The notes: generated from the sequence alone by a model not told the origin. DNA of 34,888 nt from Sphingobium sp. (GCA_022652485.1 JALCRK010000037.1:1-34888); one strand, 5' to 3'. Positions 17,251 through 26,038 are shown, counted from the first letter of the stretch. Translations and numbers: made by a program.

Positions 17251-17336
17251 TTCCTATCTGTGGTAGCCGCGCCCATTCCTGTGGCCGTCGTTTTGTAACG
17301 GCGTCCGCACCCCAAAAGCATGAAAGTTCCGTGCCG

Positions 17337-17678
17337 ATGTTCATCACGCCCGCCTACGCCCAGAGCACTGCCGCCGCCGGATCGGGCGGCAGCGCGGCCT
17401 TCATGGTTCAGGTCCTGCCGCTGCTGCTGATCTTCGTGGTGTTCTATTTCCTGATCCTGCGCCCGCAGAACAAGCGGATGAAGGAGCACAAGGCGAAGAT
17501 CGAGGCGGTGAAGCGCGGCGATCATGTCATCACCGGCGGTGGCCTTGTCGGCAAGGTGACGAAGGTCGAGGACGCCTTCATCGAGATCGAGCTGTCCCAG
17601 GGCGTCAAGGTCCGCGCGGTCAAGTCGACGCTCACTGACATCATCGATCCCGCCTCCGCCAAGCCCGCGAACGACTGA
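17337..17678 (+). CDS. yajC: Preprotein translocase subunit YajC
   Basis: A small inner-membrane protein that associates with SecD and SecF at the Sec translocon. A GTG at 17331 and an ATG at 17337 are both possible starts; I use the ATG, giving 113 aa. One membrane helix (VLPLLLIFVVFYFLIL) is followed by the family signature RPQNKRMKEHKAKIEAVKRGDHVITGGGLVGKV. The C-terminal cytosolic part is short, as usual. secD begins 7 bases after the stop, in the common yajC-secD-secF operon order. Confidence 0.96.
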   Translation: MFITPAYAQSTAAAGSGGSAAFMVQVLPLLLIFVVFYFLILRPQNKRMKEHKAKIEAVKRGDHVITGGGLVGKVTKVEDAFIEIELSQGVKVRAVKSTLTDIIDPASAKPAND

Positions 17679-17685
17679 CCCGCTG

Positions 17686-19287
17686 ATGCTCGGTTTTTCG
17701 CGCTGGAATGTCATATTCATCATCGCGTTGCTGGCGATCGGCGTCGCGTTCGCCATCCCCAGCTTCCTGCCGGAGCGGGTGTTCAGCCAGTTGCCACCGG
17801 CGTTGCAGGCCAAGGTCAACCTCGGCCTCGATCTTTCCGGCGGCAGCCATATCCTGCTGGAAGCGAATCCGGATGACGTGGCCAAGGCCCGGCTCGAGAA
17901 TATGGAAGACCAGATCCGCACCGAGCTGCGGCGCGGCGACCCGAAGATCGCGATCGGCGATATCTCGCGCAAGGGCGGCAAGCTCGCCTTCATGGTGCGC
18001 AATCCGTCCCAGGTCGATGCCGCGGTCGAACGCATCCGCCCGCTGACGCAGGGCGCGGGCCTCACCGGCCAGCGCGATTATGATGTCGCGGTGCAGGACA
18101 GCAGCACCATCGTCATCATGCCGACCAAGGCGGGGATCGACAACGCGCTCAATCAGGCGATGGATGTGGCGAAGGAGGTGATCGACCGGCGCATCAACGA
18201 GCTGGGCACGCGCGAGCCGACCATCATCCGCCAGGGTGCGAACCGCATCGTGGTGCAGGTGCCGGGCCTTCAGGATCCGGGTCAGTTGAAGAGCCTGCTC
18301 GGCCAGACCGCCAAGCTGGAGTTCAAGCTGGTCGATTATGCCGCCGACCCCGCCGAAATGGCGCAGGGGCGCGCGCCGATCGGCAGCGAGATCTTGCCCT
18401 ATCCGAATAATCCCTCCGGCGTGCCATTCATCGCGGTGAAGCGGCAGATGATGGTGTCTGGCGACGAGCTGACCGACGCGCAGCAGGGCTATGACCAGCA
18501 GAACAACCAGCCGATCGTCAACATCCGCTTCAATGGTTCGGGCGGGCGCAAATTCGCTCGCGTGACGACCGAAAATGTGAACAAGCCGTTCGCGATCATC
18601 CTTGACGGCAAGGTGCTCTCCGCGCCCAACATCAACGAGCCGATCCTCGGCGGCAGCGCCCAGATTTCGGGCAGTTTCACGGTGCAGAGCGCCAATGAGC
18701 TGGCGATCGCGCTGCGCTCGGGCAAGCTGCCGGTCAAGCTGACGGTGGTGGAAGAGCGCACCGTGGGGCCGGATCTCGGCGCGGATTCGATCCGTAGCGG
18801 CATCATCGCCTGCACCATCGCCACCGCTGCGGTGCTTACCTTCATGCTGCTCACCTACGGCCGCTTCGGCGTCTATGCGAACCTCGCCGTGGTCATCAAC
18901 GTGTTCGTGATCCTCGGCGTCATGGCGATCCTGAACGCGACGCTCACCCTGCCGGGCATTGCCGGCTTCGTGCTCACCATCGGTACGGCGGTGGACGCCA
19001 ACGTGCTGGTGAACGAACGTATCCGCGAGGAACGGCGGCGCGGGCGCAGCGTGATGGCTTCGATCGAGCATGGCTATAAGGAAGCGAGCCGCACCATCTT
19101 CGAGGCGAACGTGACCCACGCCATCGCGGGCACAATCATGTTCGCACTGGGCTCCGGCCCCGTGAAGGGATTCGCGGTGGTGCTGCTCATCGGTATCGCC
19201 ACCTCGGTGTTCACCGCCGTGGTGTTCACCCGCATGATGGTGAGCTTCTGGGTCAAGGCCAAGCGGCCCACGGAAATCCATATTTAA
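17686..19287 (+). CDS. secD: Protein translocase subunit SecD
   Basis: An inner-membrane RND-superfamily protein that uses the proton gradient with SecF to help pull secreted proteins across the membrane. The protein is 533 aa. It has an N-terminal membrane helix, the LGLDLSGGSHILLE motif, a large periplasmic domain, and five membrane helices from about residue 365 onwards. These include TIGTAVDANVLVNERIREE, the conserved TM4 region with the Asp important for proton movement. The start ATG is 7 bases after yajC. No fusion with SecF; the two remain separate genes. Confidence 0.98.
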   Translation: MLGFSRWNVIFIIALLAIGVAFAIPSFLPERVFSQLPPALQAKVNLGLDLSGGSHILLEANPDDVAKARLENMEDQIRTELRRGDPKIAIGDISRKGGKLAFMVRNPSQVDAAVERIRPLTQGAGLTGQRDYDVAVQDSSTIVIMPTKAGIDNALNQAMDVAKEVIDRRINELGTREPTIIRQGANRIVVQVPGLQDPGQLKSLLGQTAKLEFKLVDYAADPAEMAQGRAPIGSEILPYPNNPSGVPFIAVKRQMMVSGDELTDAQQGYDQQNNQPIVNIRFNGSGGRKFARVTTENVNKPFAIILDGKVLSAPNINEPILGGSAQISGSFTVQSANELAIALRSGKLPVKLTVVEERTVGPDLGADSIRSGIIACTIATAAVLTFMLLTYGRFGVYANLAVVINVFVILGVMAILNATLTLPGIAGFVLTIGTAVDANVLVNERIREERRRGRSVMASIEHGYKEASRTIFEANVTHAIAGTIMFALGSGPVKGFAVVLLIGIATSVFTAVVFTRMMVSFWVKAKRPTEIHI

Positions 19288-19306
19288 GGGGCGGGAGAGA
19301 AACGAC

Positions 19307-20278
19307 ATGCGCCTGCTCAAACTCGTTCCGGACAACACCAACATCGGCTTTGTCGCGCTCCGCAAATGGGCGTTTGGCCTCACCGCGCTGCTCACCCTGC
19401 TCGCGGTGGCGGCGGTCGGCGTGCGCGGCCTCAATTTCGGCGTCGATTTCGTCGGCGGACTGATGATCGAGGCGAAGTTCGCATCCAAGCCGCCGCTGGA
19501 GCAGGTACGCGGCGATGTGGACCGGCTCGGCGTCGGTAACGCGACGCTCCAGCAGTTCGGTGATCCCAACACCGTGTCCTTGCGTCTGCCACTACCCCAA
19601 CAGGGCGGGGAGGGCGCCTCCAATGCGGTCGTCGCCAAAGTGAAGACGGTGCTGGAAAAGAATTATCCAGGCATCAGCTTCACCCGCGTCGATACCGTCT
19701 CGGGCAAGGTTTCGGGCGAGCTGAAATGGAAGGGCACGCTCGCTGTGTTCCTCGCCGTGCTCGGTATCGCGATCTTCAGCTGGTTTCGCTATGAATGGCA
19801 GTTCGGTGTCTCCACCTTCGTCGCGATCATGCATGACGTGCTGATGACGCTCGGCTTCTTCGCGGTGACGCAGCTGGAATTCGATCTTAACATCGTCGCG
19901 GCGGTGCTGACGATCGTCGGCTATTCGATCAACGACAAGATGGTGATCGACGACCGCATCCGCGAGAATATGCGCAAATACCGCAAGATGGACATGAAGG
20001 CGCTGATCGATCTGTCCGTCAACGAGACGCTGCCGCGCACGGTGATGACCTCGCTGACGGTGATGCTGGCCCTGGGCGCGCTGCTGATCTTCGGTGGCCA
20101 TGTGCTGATGGGCTTCACCGCCGCGATGCTGCTCGGCATCGTCGTCGGCACCTATTCCTCGATCTATGTGTCGTCCTCGCTGCTGATCTCTTTGGGCCTG
20201 ACGCCTGAGTCGGCGATGAAGAAGGCGAAGGCCGCGGATGTGGCGCAGGGCGCGGAGCGGATCGGCCCCTCGACCTAA
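19307..20278 (+). CDS. secF: Protein translocase subunit SecF
   Basis: Partner of SecD, 323 aa. One membrane helix near residues 20-42 is followed by LNFGVDFVGGLMIEAKF, a short periplasmic domain and five membrane helices. The conserved stretches FSWFRYEWQFG and IVGYSINDKMVIDDRIREN are present. A gggagagaa ribosome binding site lies 19 bases after secD. Its TAA at 20276-20278 overlaps the stop codon of the convergent glycosyltransferase gene, so no terminator separates the two. Confidence 0.98.
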   Translation: MRLLKLVPDNTNIGFVALRKWAFGLTALLTLLAVAAVGVRGLNFGVDFVGGLMIEAKFASKPPLEQVRGDVDRLGVGNATLQQFGDPNTVSLRLPLPQQGGEGASNAVVAKVKTVLEKNYPGISFTRVDTVSGKVSGELKWKGTLAVFLAVLGIAIFSWFRYEWQFGVSTFVAIMHDVLMTLGFFAVTQLEFDLNIVAAVLTIVGYSINDKMVIDDRIRENMRKYRKMDMKALIDLSVNETLPRTVMTSLTVMLALGALLIFGGHVLMGFTAAMLLGIVVGTYSSIYVSSSLLISLGLTPESAMKKAKAADVAQGAERIGPST

Positions 20279-21450
20279 AGGCTTTTCCCGGCAATCGCGG
20301 AGAGATGGTCCACCAGTGCGTCGCCATTGGTGGCCCAGGTGAAGCGCAGTGCGGACTTGCGGATCGCCGTGCGGTTCGGTGCCTGCGCCAGCATTTCGCG
20401 CAACGCCGCCGCCAGCGCCTCCGGTTCGCGCTCGACGATCCGTCCCGCCTGAGCATCCGTCAGCAATTCGCGCGCGCCGCCGACATCGCTGATCGCGATG
20501 GGCGTGCCGCAGGCGAGCGCCTCGACCCAGGCATTGGCCAGCCCCTCGGACGCGGAGGGCAGCGCCATCACGTCCGCCGCGCAATAGAGCGCGGGCAGAT
20601 CCTCATGCGGCACCGCACCGAGAAAACCGACGCGCTCCGCCACGCCGATTTCCTCGGCCAGCTTCTGATATGCCGCCCTGTCCGACCCGTGGCCCGCCAG
20701 CAGCAGCGTTACGCGCGGCAGGTCGGGCAGGGCGCGTATCAGCAGATCCTGCCCCTTGCGTTCGATGAGATTGCCGACGCACAGCACCACCGGCCCTTCG
20801 AGATTGAGCTGCGCCTTCGCCGCCGCGCGATCCTGCGGCGCGAAGCGGTCAAGATCGACGCCGGTATAATGGACGCGGATCTTGTCCGCCTCCATCCCCT
20901 GCGCCACCATCGAACGCTTCATCGCTTCGGATACGCTGAGCAGGCCTGCCGCATCGCGCCCTGCGGCAAGCACCGCCTTGCGTGTCGCGGGCAGGCGGCC
21001 CCAGTAGTGAATATCTGCCCCGCGCGCCTTGACGGAATAGGGGATGCCCAGCCGCCGGGCGAGTGTCCGCGCCACCGGCCCGTCGGGATAAAAGAAACTC
21101 GCGTCGATCACATCGAATGGTTCTGCTGCGTGCAGCGCACGCACCAGCGGCCACACCGCGTGCGTCATGCTGGCAATGGTGAACCAGCCGCCCAGCCTGG
21201 GGATCACGGTGAAGCGTGGGCGATGGACGGAAAGATTGCGCCAGCGCTCCTCCCGTGGCAGCGCGGCGAGCGGCGCATAATGCCGATGACGGGATAGCGG
21301 CCACGGCGCGATTCCCACCGGCGCGACCATTGTTACCTCGACACCGTCCCGGCTTGCCAGCTCCCGATATTGCCGCTCCACGAACACGCCGAAATTCGGC
21401 CGGGTCATGTCCGGAAACAGGGTGGAGAGGGCGAGCACGCGCAGGGTCAT
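20275..21450 (-). CDS. Glycosyltransferase family 4 protein
   Basis: A 391-aa GT-B glycosyltransferase. The N-terminal domain begins LRVLALSTLFPDMTRPNFGVFVERQYREL, and the C-terminal domain contains VVLCVGNLIERKGQDLLI and the EX7E nucleotide-sugar motif in SEGLANAWVEALACGTPIAI. It probably adds a sugar from a nucleotide donor during polysaccharide, glycolipid or lipopolysaccharide synthesis. Donor and acceptor cannot be told, and no other envelope-sugar genes are nearby. It shares its last bases with secF (convergent) and lies 46 bases downstream of the XRE regulator gene on the same strand, so the two may be cotranscribed. Confidence 0.88.
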   Translation of the reverse strand: MTLRVLALSTLFPDMTRPNFGVFVERQYRELASRDGVEVTMVAPVGIAPWPLSRHRHYAPLAALPREERWRNLSVHRPRFTVIPRLGGWFTIASMTHAVWPLVRALHAAEPFDVIDASFFYPDGPVARTLARRLGIPYSVKARGADIHYWGRLPATRKAVLAAGRDAAGLLSVSEAMKRSMVAQGMEADKIRVHYTGVDLDRFAPQDRAAAKAQLNLEGPVVLCVGNLIERKGQDLLIRALPDLPRVTLLLAGHGSDRAAYQKLAEEIGVAERVGFLGAVPHEDLPALYCAADVMALPSASEGLANAWVEALACGTPIAISDVGGARELLTDAQAGRIVEREPEALAAALREMLAQAPNRTAIRKSALRFTWATNGDALVDHLSAIAGKSL

Positions 21451-21496
21451 GGGCTCGCCATAGCATCTATTGGTTAACAGGCCGAGCGCCGCACGC

Positions 21497-22060
21497 CTAT
21501 AACCCCCGCAGCAGCTTGGTCGCCACCGCCGCCCAAGGCGGATCGGTCAGTATCTGCTGTCGTGCATTGGGAATAAGGGGCAGGATTTGAAGCCGGTCGC
21601 CCTCGCGCCCGATGAGCCTGCCGAACAGGAAGCGCCCGCCGGGGCGCGGGAACAGCACGTCGCGATTGAGGGCGTGGGCATAATTCTCCGGCGCAATGCG
21701 TGTGCACCACACCTCGTCGCCCGCGCGATAATCGCCGATGCTCGCCATGATGCGCAGGCCCACCATCTCCCCATCGATCAGCGGCGCGACGAAATGCGAC
21801 GGGCGCGCGGGGGCATAGGCGCCATCCGCGCCGAGATAGGCGGCAACGGGGATATGCTCCTTGCCGGGCAGATCGACCAGATCGGCAGCGGTGACGCCCA
21901 GCGCCTGCGCGATCCGGTTAAGCCAGCCGATTGAAACGGTACGCGTGCCGGTTTCCAGCCGCCCGATCGTCTGCGCCGTTGTCATCGGTTCGCAGCGCTT
22001 CGCCACATCGTCCAGCGTCATGCCCTTGGCACGGCGCACTTCGCGGATTCTGGTTATCAT
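21497..22060 (-). CDS. XRE-family regulator with LexA/S24-like C-terminal domain
   Basis: A 187-aa protein with an N-terminal helix-turn-helix of the Cro/C1 type (residues about 3-60, MTLDDVAKRCEPMTTAQTIGRLETGTRTVSIGWLNRIAQALG). The C-terminal half has strand-rich GEMVGLRIMASIGDYRAGDEVWCTRIAP and FLFGRLIGREGDRLQILPL, which resembles the S24 peptidase fold. I do not see the catalytic Ser or Lys of self-cleaving LexA or phage repressors, so it probably only dimerises or senses. It is divergent from the DUF6456 gene across 92 bases that hold operator-like inverted repeats. Targets unknown. Confidence 0.82.
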   Translation of the reverse strand: MITRIREVRRAKGMTLDDVAKRCEPMTTAQTIGRLETGTRTVSIGWLNRIAQALGVTAADLVDLPGKEHIPVAAYLGADGAYAPARPSHFVAPLIDGEMVGLRIMASIGDYRAGDEVWCTRIAPENYAHALNRDVLFPRPGGRFLFGRLIGREGDRLQILPLIPNARQQILTDPPWAAVATKLLRGL

Positions 22061-22088
22061 TTTCTTGCCTCGAATAACCTATATGGTT
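22052..22088. promoter_or_regulatory. Operator-like inverted repeats between XRE regulator and DUF6456 gene
   Basis: ggttat (22052-22057) is repeated in inverted form as ataacc (22074-22079). The second copy forms a tight dyad aacc-tatat-ggtt (22076-22088). The repeats start inside the first codons of the regulator gene and extend into its promoter region. This is a natural place for autoregulation by the adjacent helix-turn-helix protein. The binding itself is inferred. Confidence 0.4.
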
Positions 22089-22152
22089 TTTCGCTTTCCT
22101 ACACTTTATCGGTAATGGCAAGGGCCGGGATGTAAAAAATGAAGGAAGCCTC

Positions 22153-22617
22153 ATGCCCACATCCCCAAGCTATATCGATCAGACCATCGAAGACCCGGCC
22201 GGAGAGCTGCAGCAGGTGCGTGTGCATATCGGGGAATCGCCGCTGCTGTGGCTCTACGCCCGCGGCCATCTGAGCGAGCGGCTCTATCTCGCGGGGGAGC
22301 GGTTGCGGCACGACTGGGAGCGGGCCGGGCTGGGAGCGCGGGTGACGATGGCGTGGGATGCCGCGCCCCCTTCGCGCGGGAGGAGAGGCGCGGCTGCGGC
22401 GATAGCGCCCGGCCACGCGCAACTCACCGCGCGGGAGCATTTCCACGCCGCGCTGGATCGCGCCGGGCCGGGCCTGAAGGATGTGCTGTGGCGCGTGGTC
22501 TGCGCGGGCGAGGGGTTGAGCGCGGCGGAACGGGCGCTGGGCTGGCCCACCCGCGCGGCGAAGCTGGTCCTCATCTTCGCGCTCGAACGGGTCGCGGACT
22601 ATTATCGGGTCGGGTAA
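22153..22617 (+). CDS. DUF6456 domain-containing protein
   Basis: A 154-aa soluble protein. Residues about 25-150 match the DUF6456 pattern: ESPLLWLYARGHLSERLYLAGERLRHDWERAGLGARVTMAWD, a variable Arg/Gly-rich link, then AREHFHAALDRAGPGLKDVLWRVVCAGEGLSAAERALGWPTRAAKLVLIFALE. The last part reads like a helix-turn-helix, so a DNA-binding role is possible but unproven. The family is widespread in alphaproteobacteria. The gene diverges from the XRE regulator, which hints at shared control. No function is known to me. Confidence 0.8.
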   Translation: MPTSPSYIDQTIEDPAGELQQVRVHIGESPLLWLYARGHLSERLYLAGERLRHDWERAGLGARVTMAWDAAPPSRGRRGAAAAIAPGHAQLTAREHFHAALDRAGPGLKDVLWRVVCAGEGLSAAERALGWPTRAAKLVLIFALERVADYYRVG

Positions 22618-22634
22618 TGTTGGGGGCGCGCTGA

Positions 22635-23582
22635 TCAGGCCGCCGCGCGCTTCAGCCGGTCGTTGATGGCAACGCCGATCCCCGTCATCGGGACAGGCGC
22701 CACGGCAATGCCGCGGGTGCTCGCGGCATCGGCAATATGCAGCGCGGCAAAGAGACTGGAAGCGGCTTCTTCCAGATCGCCGTTTTCGGACAGGTTCATG
22801 TCGCCCGGTAGCGCGCCGAAGCCGATCATATATTCATCGGCGCCAGGCTCCGTGACGTTCAGCCGCACCGGCTTCGACGGGGCATAGTGGCTTTCGAGCT
22901 GGCCCGGAGCCTCGATGGCACCGGAATGAGATAATGTGACGACCGGAGCATCCGCCGCCCGCTCCAGCATTTCGGCCGTAACCGGGCCGGGGCGCAACAG
23001 GCGGACATGGCCATCCTCCGGCGCGACGATGGTGGATTCGATACCTCGCGCGGTCGGTCCGCCATCAATGATCAGCGGTATGCGGCCACCCAGGCTTGTC
23101 CTCACATGCTCGGCGCTGGTCGGGCTGATGGCGCCGCTGCGATTGGCGGATGGCGCAGCAAGGGGCGCACCGCTCGCTTCGAGGAGTGCGCGCATGGCGG
23201 GGTGGGCCGGGCAGCGTATGGCGACGGTCGGCAGGCCCGCCGTGACAAGCGGCGACAGGCCCGATTCCGGCCGAACGGGAAGCACCAGCGTCAGTGGCCC
23301 CGGCCAGAAGGCGGCAGCGAGGCGAAGGGCGAGGGGGCTCATCCGCGCGAGCGCCTGCGCCGCCTCCGCATCCGGCACATGCACGATCAGCGGGTTGAAG
23401 CTGGGGCGGCCCTTGGCGGCGTAGATGCGCGCCACGGCGTCACTGTCGCGGGCGTCGGCGGCAAGGCCATAGACCGTCTCCGTCGGCACCGCGACGGTGT
23501 GTCCCGCCGCGATCGTTTCGGCAGCGAGGGCGATGCCAGACGCATCGGGGAGGCATATCCGGGTTTCGAAATCGCGGGTCAC
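22635..23582 (-). CDS. tsaC: L-threonylcarbamoyladenylate synthase (Sua5/YrdC type)
   Basis: The enzyme makes threonylcarbamoyl-AMP from threonine, bicarbonate and ATP, the first step of tRNA t6A synthesis. The protein is 315 aa, so it is the long Sua5 form with an extra C-terminal Sua5 domain and not the short TsaC. The YrdC domain shows PTETVYGL (33-40), KGRPSFNPLIVHV (57-69) and PSANRSG (144-150). The linker GQLESHYAPSKPVRL leads into the Sua5 domain. It acts upstream of the TsaBDE step; tsaE lies at 2934-3392. It is convergent with the DUF6456 gene and divergent from the DUF815 gene. Confidence 0.95.
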   Translation of the reverse strand: MTRDFETRICLPDASGIALAAETIAAGHTVAVPTETVYGLAADARDSDAVARIYAAKGRPSFNPLIVHVPDAEAAQALARMSPLALRLAAAFWPGPLTLVLPVRPESGLSPLVTAGLPTVAIRCPAHPAMRALLEASGAPLAAPSANRSGAISPTSAEHVRTSLGGRIPLIIDGGPTARGIESTIVAPEDGHVRLLRPGPVTAEMLERAADAPVVTLSHSGAIEAPGQLESHYAPSKPVRLNVTEPGADEYMIGFGALPGDMNLSENGDLEEAASSLFAALHIADAASTRGIAVAPVPMTGIGVAINDRLKRAAA

Positions 23583-23675
23583 AGCGCGCCTATAGGATGT
23601 TCGGACACCGGGGGAAAGCGCGAAGGGTCACGCTGGTTGCTTGCCGCATCGGGCTGCTGCCGATAAAGCCACCCC

Positions 23676-24506
23676 ATGAATGACGAAATTCTCAGCCGCA
23701 TTGCCCACGCACTGGAGCGCCTTGCGCCCTCCGCCCTGCCGCCCGTCGACCTGAAACTTTATCCGGCCTATGTATGGCACGGCACCCATGCCGGGCCGGT
23801 CGAGGCATTTCTGCCTGCCCGCTATGATCTGCTCTCCGGCATCGACGAACAGAAAGGACGCCTGTTCGAGAATACGCGCCGTCATGCCGCCGGGCTGCCC
23901 GCGCATGATGTGCTGCTCTGGGGATCGCGCGGTACGGGCAAGTCAGCCAGCGTGGGCGCGGTTGTGGGCGCGCTCCAGGAGCAGGGAAGCGACATCGCGC
24001 TGATGCAGTGCGCCGCGGATCATCTCTCGACGCTGCCGGAATTGTTCGCGTTGCTGCGCACGGTCGACCGGCCCTTCATCCTGTTCATCGACGATCTGGG
24101 TTTCGATGAAGCCAATAGCGGCGCGGATGCGCGGATATTACGCTCGCTGCTCGACGGCGGAGCAAATGCGCGCCCCAAAAACGTGCGGCTCTACGTGACC
24201 TCCAACCGTCGCCACATCGTGCCCCGGCATCTTTCCGAGCAGGACGATCCGATCAACAAGCGCGATGTGGTCGACGACAAGATGGCGCTGTCGGACCGTT
24301 TCGGTATGTCGCTGGGCTTTCATGTGATGGATCAGGACGCCTATCTCGCCATCGTCGAGGGCTATGCGCGGCATTATGGCCTGCCGTTCGATGGCCCTGA
24401 TGCGGTGCAATGGGCGACGCAGCGCGGCAGCCGATCCGGGCGTGTCGCGTGGCAATATGTCACGGAACTCGCCGGGCGCGAGGGAAAGACGCTCGTTACT
24501 TCCTGA
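23676..24506 (+). CDS. DUF815 family AAA+ ATPase
   Basis: A 276-aa ATP-binding protein. It has Walker A GSRGTGKS (83-90), Walker B PFILFIDDLGFDE (133-145), and the family segments VRLYVTSNRRHIVPRHLSEQDDPINKRDVVDDKMALSDRFG and GLSLGF-like GMSLGFHVMDQDAYLAIVEGYA. These are typical of the DUF815 group of AAA+ proteins. The biological role is not established. The 3' end overlaps the convergent sorbosone-dehydrogenase-like gene by 11 bases. A possible promoter (TTGCTT at 23637, GATAAA at 23662, spacing 19) is weak. Confidence 0.92.
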   Translation: MNDEILSRIAHALERLAPSALPPVDLKLYPAYVWHGTHAGPVEAFLPARYDLLSGIDEQKGRLFENTRRHAAGLPAHDVLLWGSRGTGKSASVGAVVGALQEQGSDIALMQCAADHLSTLPELFALLRTVDRPFILFIDDLGFDEANSGADARILRSLLDGGANARPKNVRLYVTSNRRHIVPRHLSEQDDPINKRDVVDDKMALSDRFGMSLGFHVMDQDAYLAIVEGYARHYGLPFDGPDAVQWATQRGSRSGRVAWQYVTELAGREGKTLVTS

Positions 24507-25830
24507 CCACGCGCCAGATCACGCCGCCGACATCGTCGCTCACCAGCAACGCGCCGTCGCCCGCCACCGTCACATCGACCGGGCGGCCGCGCGCATTCTC
24601 GGTGTCCGGGGTGAGGAAGCCCTTCAGAACATCGATCGGCTTGCCATTCTGCGAGGCGCGGCCGTCCTTTTCGAACGGTACGAACACGACCTTGTAACCG
24701 GCCTTGGGGGTTCGGTTCCAGCTGCCGTGCAGGCCGACGAACGCGCCTTGTTCGAATGGTGCGCCCAGCTTCGCGCCGGTCGAGAAGGTGAGCCCCAGAG
24801 GCGCGACATGATTGCCCAGCGCGAAATCGGGACGCTTGGTATATTCCCGCACGTCTGGGCGGCCCGGTTCCACCCGCCGGTCCTCATAACCACCCCAATA
24901 ATTCCACGGCCAGCCGTAAAAGCCTCCGAATTCCACCCGCGCCAGATAATCCGGTACAAGATCGGACCCCAGGGCATCCCGTTCGTTCACCACGGTCCAC
25001 AGCGTCTGCGTCACCGGCTCCCATGCCATGCCGACCGGATTGCGCAGGCCGCCCGCAAAGACGCGGTTGTCGCCCGTTTTGGGATCGAGCTCAATGATCG
25101 CCGCGCGATTGGTCTCGGTGTCGAGGCCGTTCTCGCCAATGTTGGAATTGGCGCCGATGGCGACATAGAGCAGCTTGCCATCGGGACTCGCGACCAGATT
25201 GCGCGTCCAGTGCGGATTGGGTGCGCCATGAGGCAGGGAGACGATCTTGCGGCCGGTGGCGGCAATTCTCGTGTCGCCCGTCTTATAGGGAAAGGCGAGG
25301 ATCGCGTCGGTGTTGGCGACATATAGCGTATCGCCTGCCAGCGCCATGCCATAGGGCGAATTGAGGCCGGAGAGGAAGACGGTCTTCACTTCTGCCCGGC
25401 CATCGCCATCTGCATCGCGCAGCAGGCTGATGCGGTTGGCGGAAGCGCCCCCCGCGCCCGCCTTGCGCATGTAATAGGCGACAATCCTGTCCATCAGGCT
25501 ATCGGCGGGAGAGGCGGGCGCCCCCGTCTCCGCCACCAGCACATCCCCATTGGGCAGCTTCAGCATCGAGCGGGGATGGTTCAGCCCCTCGGCGAAGCGG
25601 GACACGGTGAGGCCTTTCGCCGGAGTCGGTGCTTCCCCCGCCTTCCAGCCGATCGCTGTCGCGATGTCAGGGACGGGAACCCACTGCGGCCTCGGAGCGG
25701 TCAGCTCAGGCACCCGCCCCGTATCCGCGCCTTCGGCCAGCCGCGCCACATCCGGGCGGGTCAGATAGACAAATGCCGCTGCGGCCATGACAAGCAGGAT
25801 GATAAGGAGCGCGAAAAAATGTTTCTTCAT
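24496..25830 (-). CDS. PQQ-type glucose/sorbosone dehydrogenase-like beta-propeller protein
   Basis: A 444-aa exported protein with an N-terminal hydrophobic segment (KHFFALLIILLVMAAAAFVYL), so it is probably anchored in the inner membrane and faces the periplasm. The rest is a beta-propeller of the soluble glucose dehydrogenase/sorbosone dehydrogenase family: GLNHPRSMLKLPNGDVLVAE, SLPHGAPNPHWTRNLVASPDGKLLYVAIGANSNIGENG, GLRNPVGMAWEP and GLHGSWNRTPKAGYKVVFVPF. Family members oxidise aldoses with PQQ. Whether this one is an active dehydrogenase, and on what, cannot be told from sequence. A 59-aa membrane protein gene lies 28 bases upstream, likely cotranscribed. Confidence 0.88.
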   Translation of the reverse strand: MKKHFFALLIILLVMAAAAFVYLTRPDVARLAEGADTGRVPELTAPRPQWVPVPDIATAIGWKAGEAPTPAKGLTVSRFAEGLNHPRSMLKLPNGDVLVAETGAPASPADSLMDRIVAYYMRKAGAGGASANRISLLRDADGDGRAEVKTVFLSGLNSPYGMALAGDTLYVANTDAILAFPYKTGDTRIAATGRKIVSLPHGAPNPHWTRNLVASPDGKLLYVAIGANSNIGENGLDTETNRAAIIELDPKTGDNRVFAGGLRNPVGMAWEPVTQTLWTVVNERDALGSDLVPDYLARVEFGGFYGWPWNYWGGYEDRRVEPGRPDVREYTKRPDFALGNHVAPLGLTFSTGAKLGAPFEQGAFVGLHGSWNRTPKAGYKVVFVPFEKDGRASQNGKPIDVLKGFLTPDTENARGRPVDVTVAGDGALLVSDDVGGVIWRVVRK

Positions 25831-25858
25831 CGAACGTGGCCCTCAAGCTGCGGCGCGA

Positions 25859-26038
25859 TCAGCGTGCGCGTTCTTTCCACCATATAAGCACCGCGATGGC
25901 GGTCCCCAAGCCCAGCCCGACAAGAAGGCCGATGCTGGGCTGGCCCATCAGGCCGCCAAGGACGGCGCCCACGAGAGTCAGCACCGCCATGAAGACACCT
26001 CCGGCGCTGGGAGACTTGTTGCTGGGGGGCTGGCTCAT
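25859..26038 (-). CDS. Small two-helix membrane protein, 59 aa
   Basis: The minus-strand frame starts with ATG (26036-26038) and ends with TGA (25859-25861). The product begins MSQPPSNKSPSAGGVF, has one hydrophobic segment MAVLTLVGAVLGGLMG, a short QPS turn, and a second segment IGLLVGLGLGTAIAVLIWW, and ends KERAR. This is a helical hairpin with both ends probably cytosolic. It reads straight into the sorbosone-dehydrogenase-like gene with a gap of 28 bases, so the two likely share a transcript. No homologue is recognised. The clean topology and tight spacing make it likely to be real. Confidence 0.7.
   Translation of the reverse strand: MSQPPSNKSPSAGGVFMAVLTLVGAVLGGLMGQPSIGLLVGLGLGTAIAVLIWWKERAR

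Noticed and set aside
24364..25326. Plus-strand 320-codon frame opposite the sorbosone-dehydrogenase-like gene
   Set aside because: It overlaps conserved beta-propeller sequence on the other strand and shows no family features.
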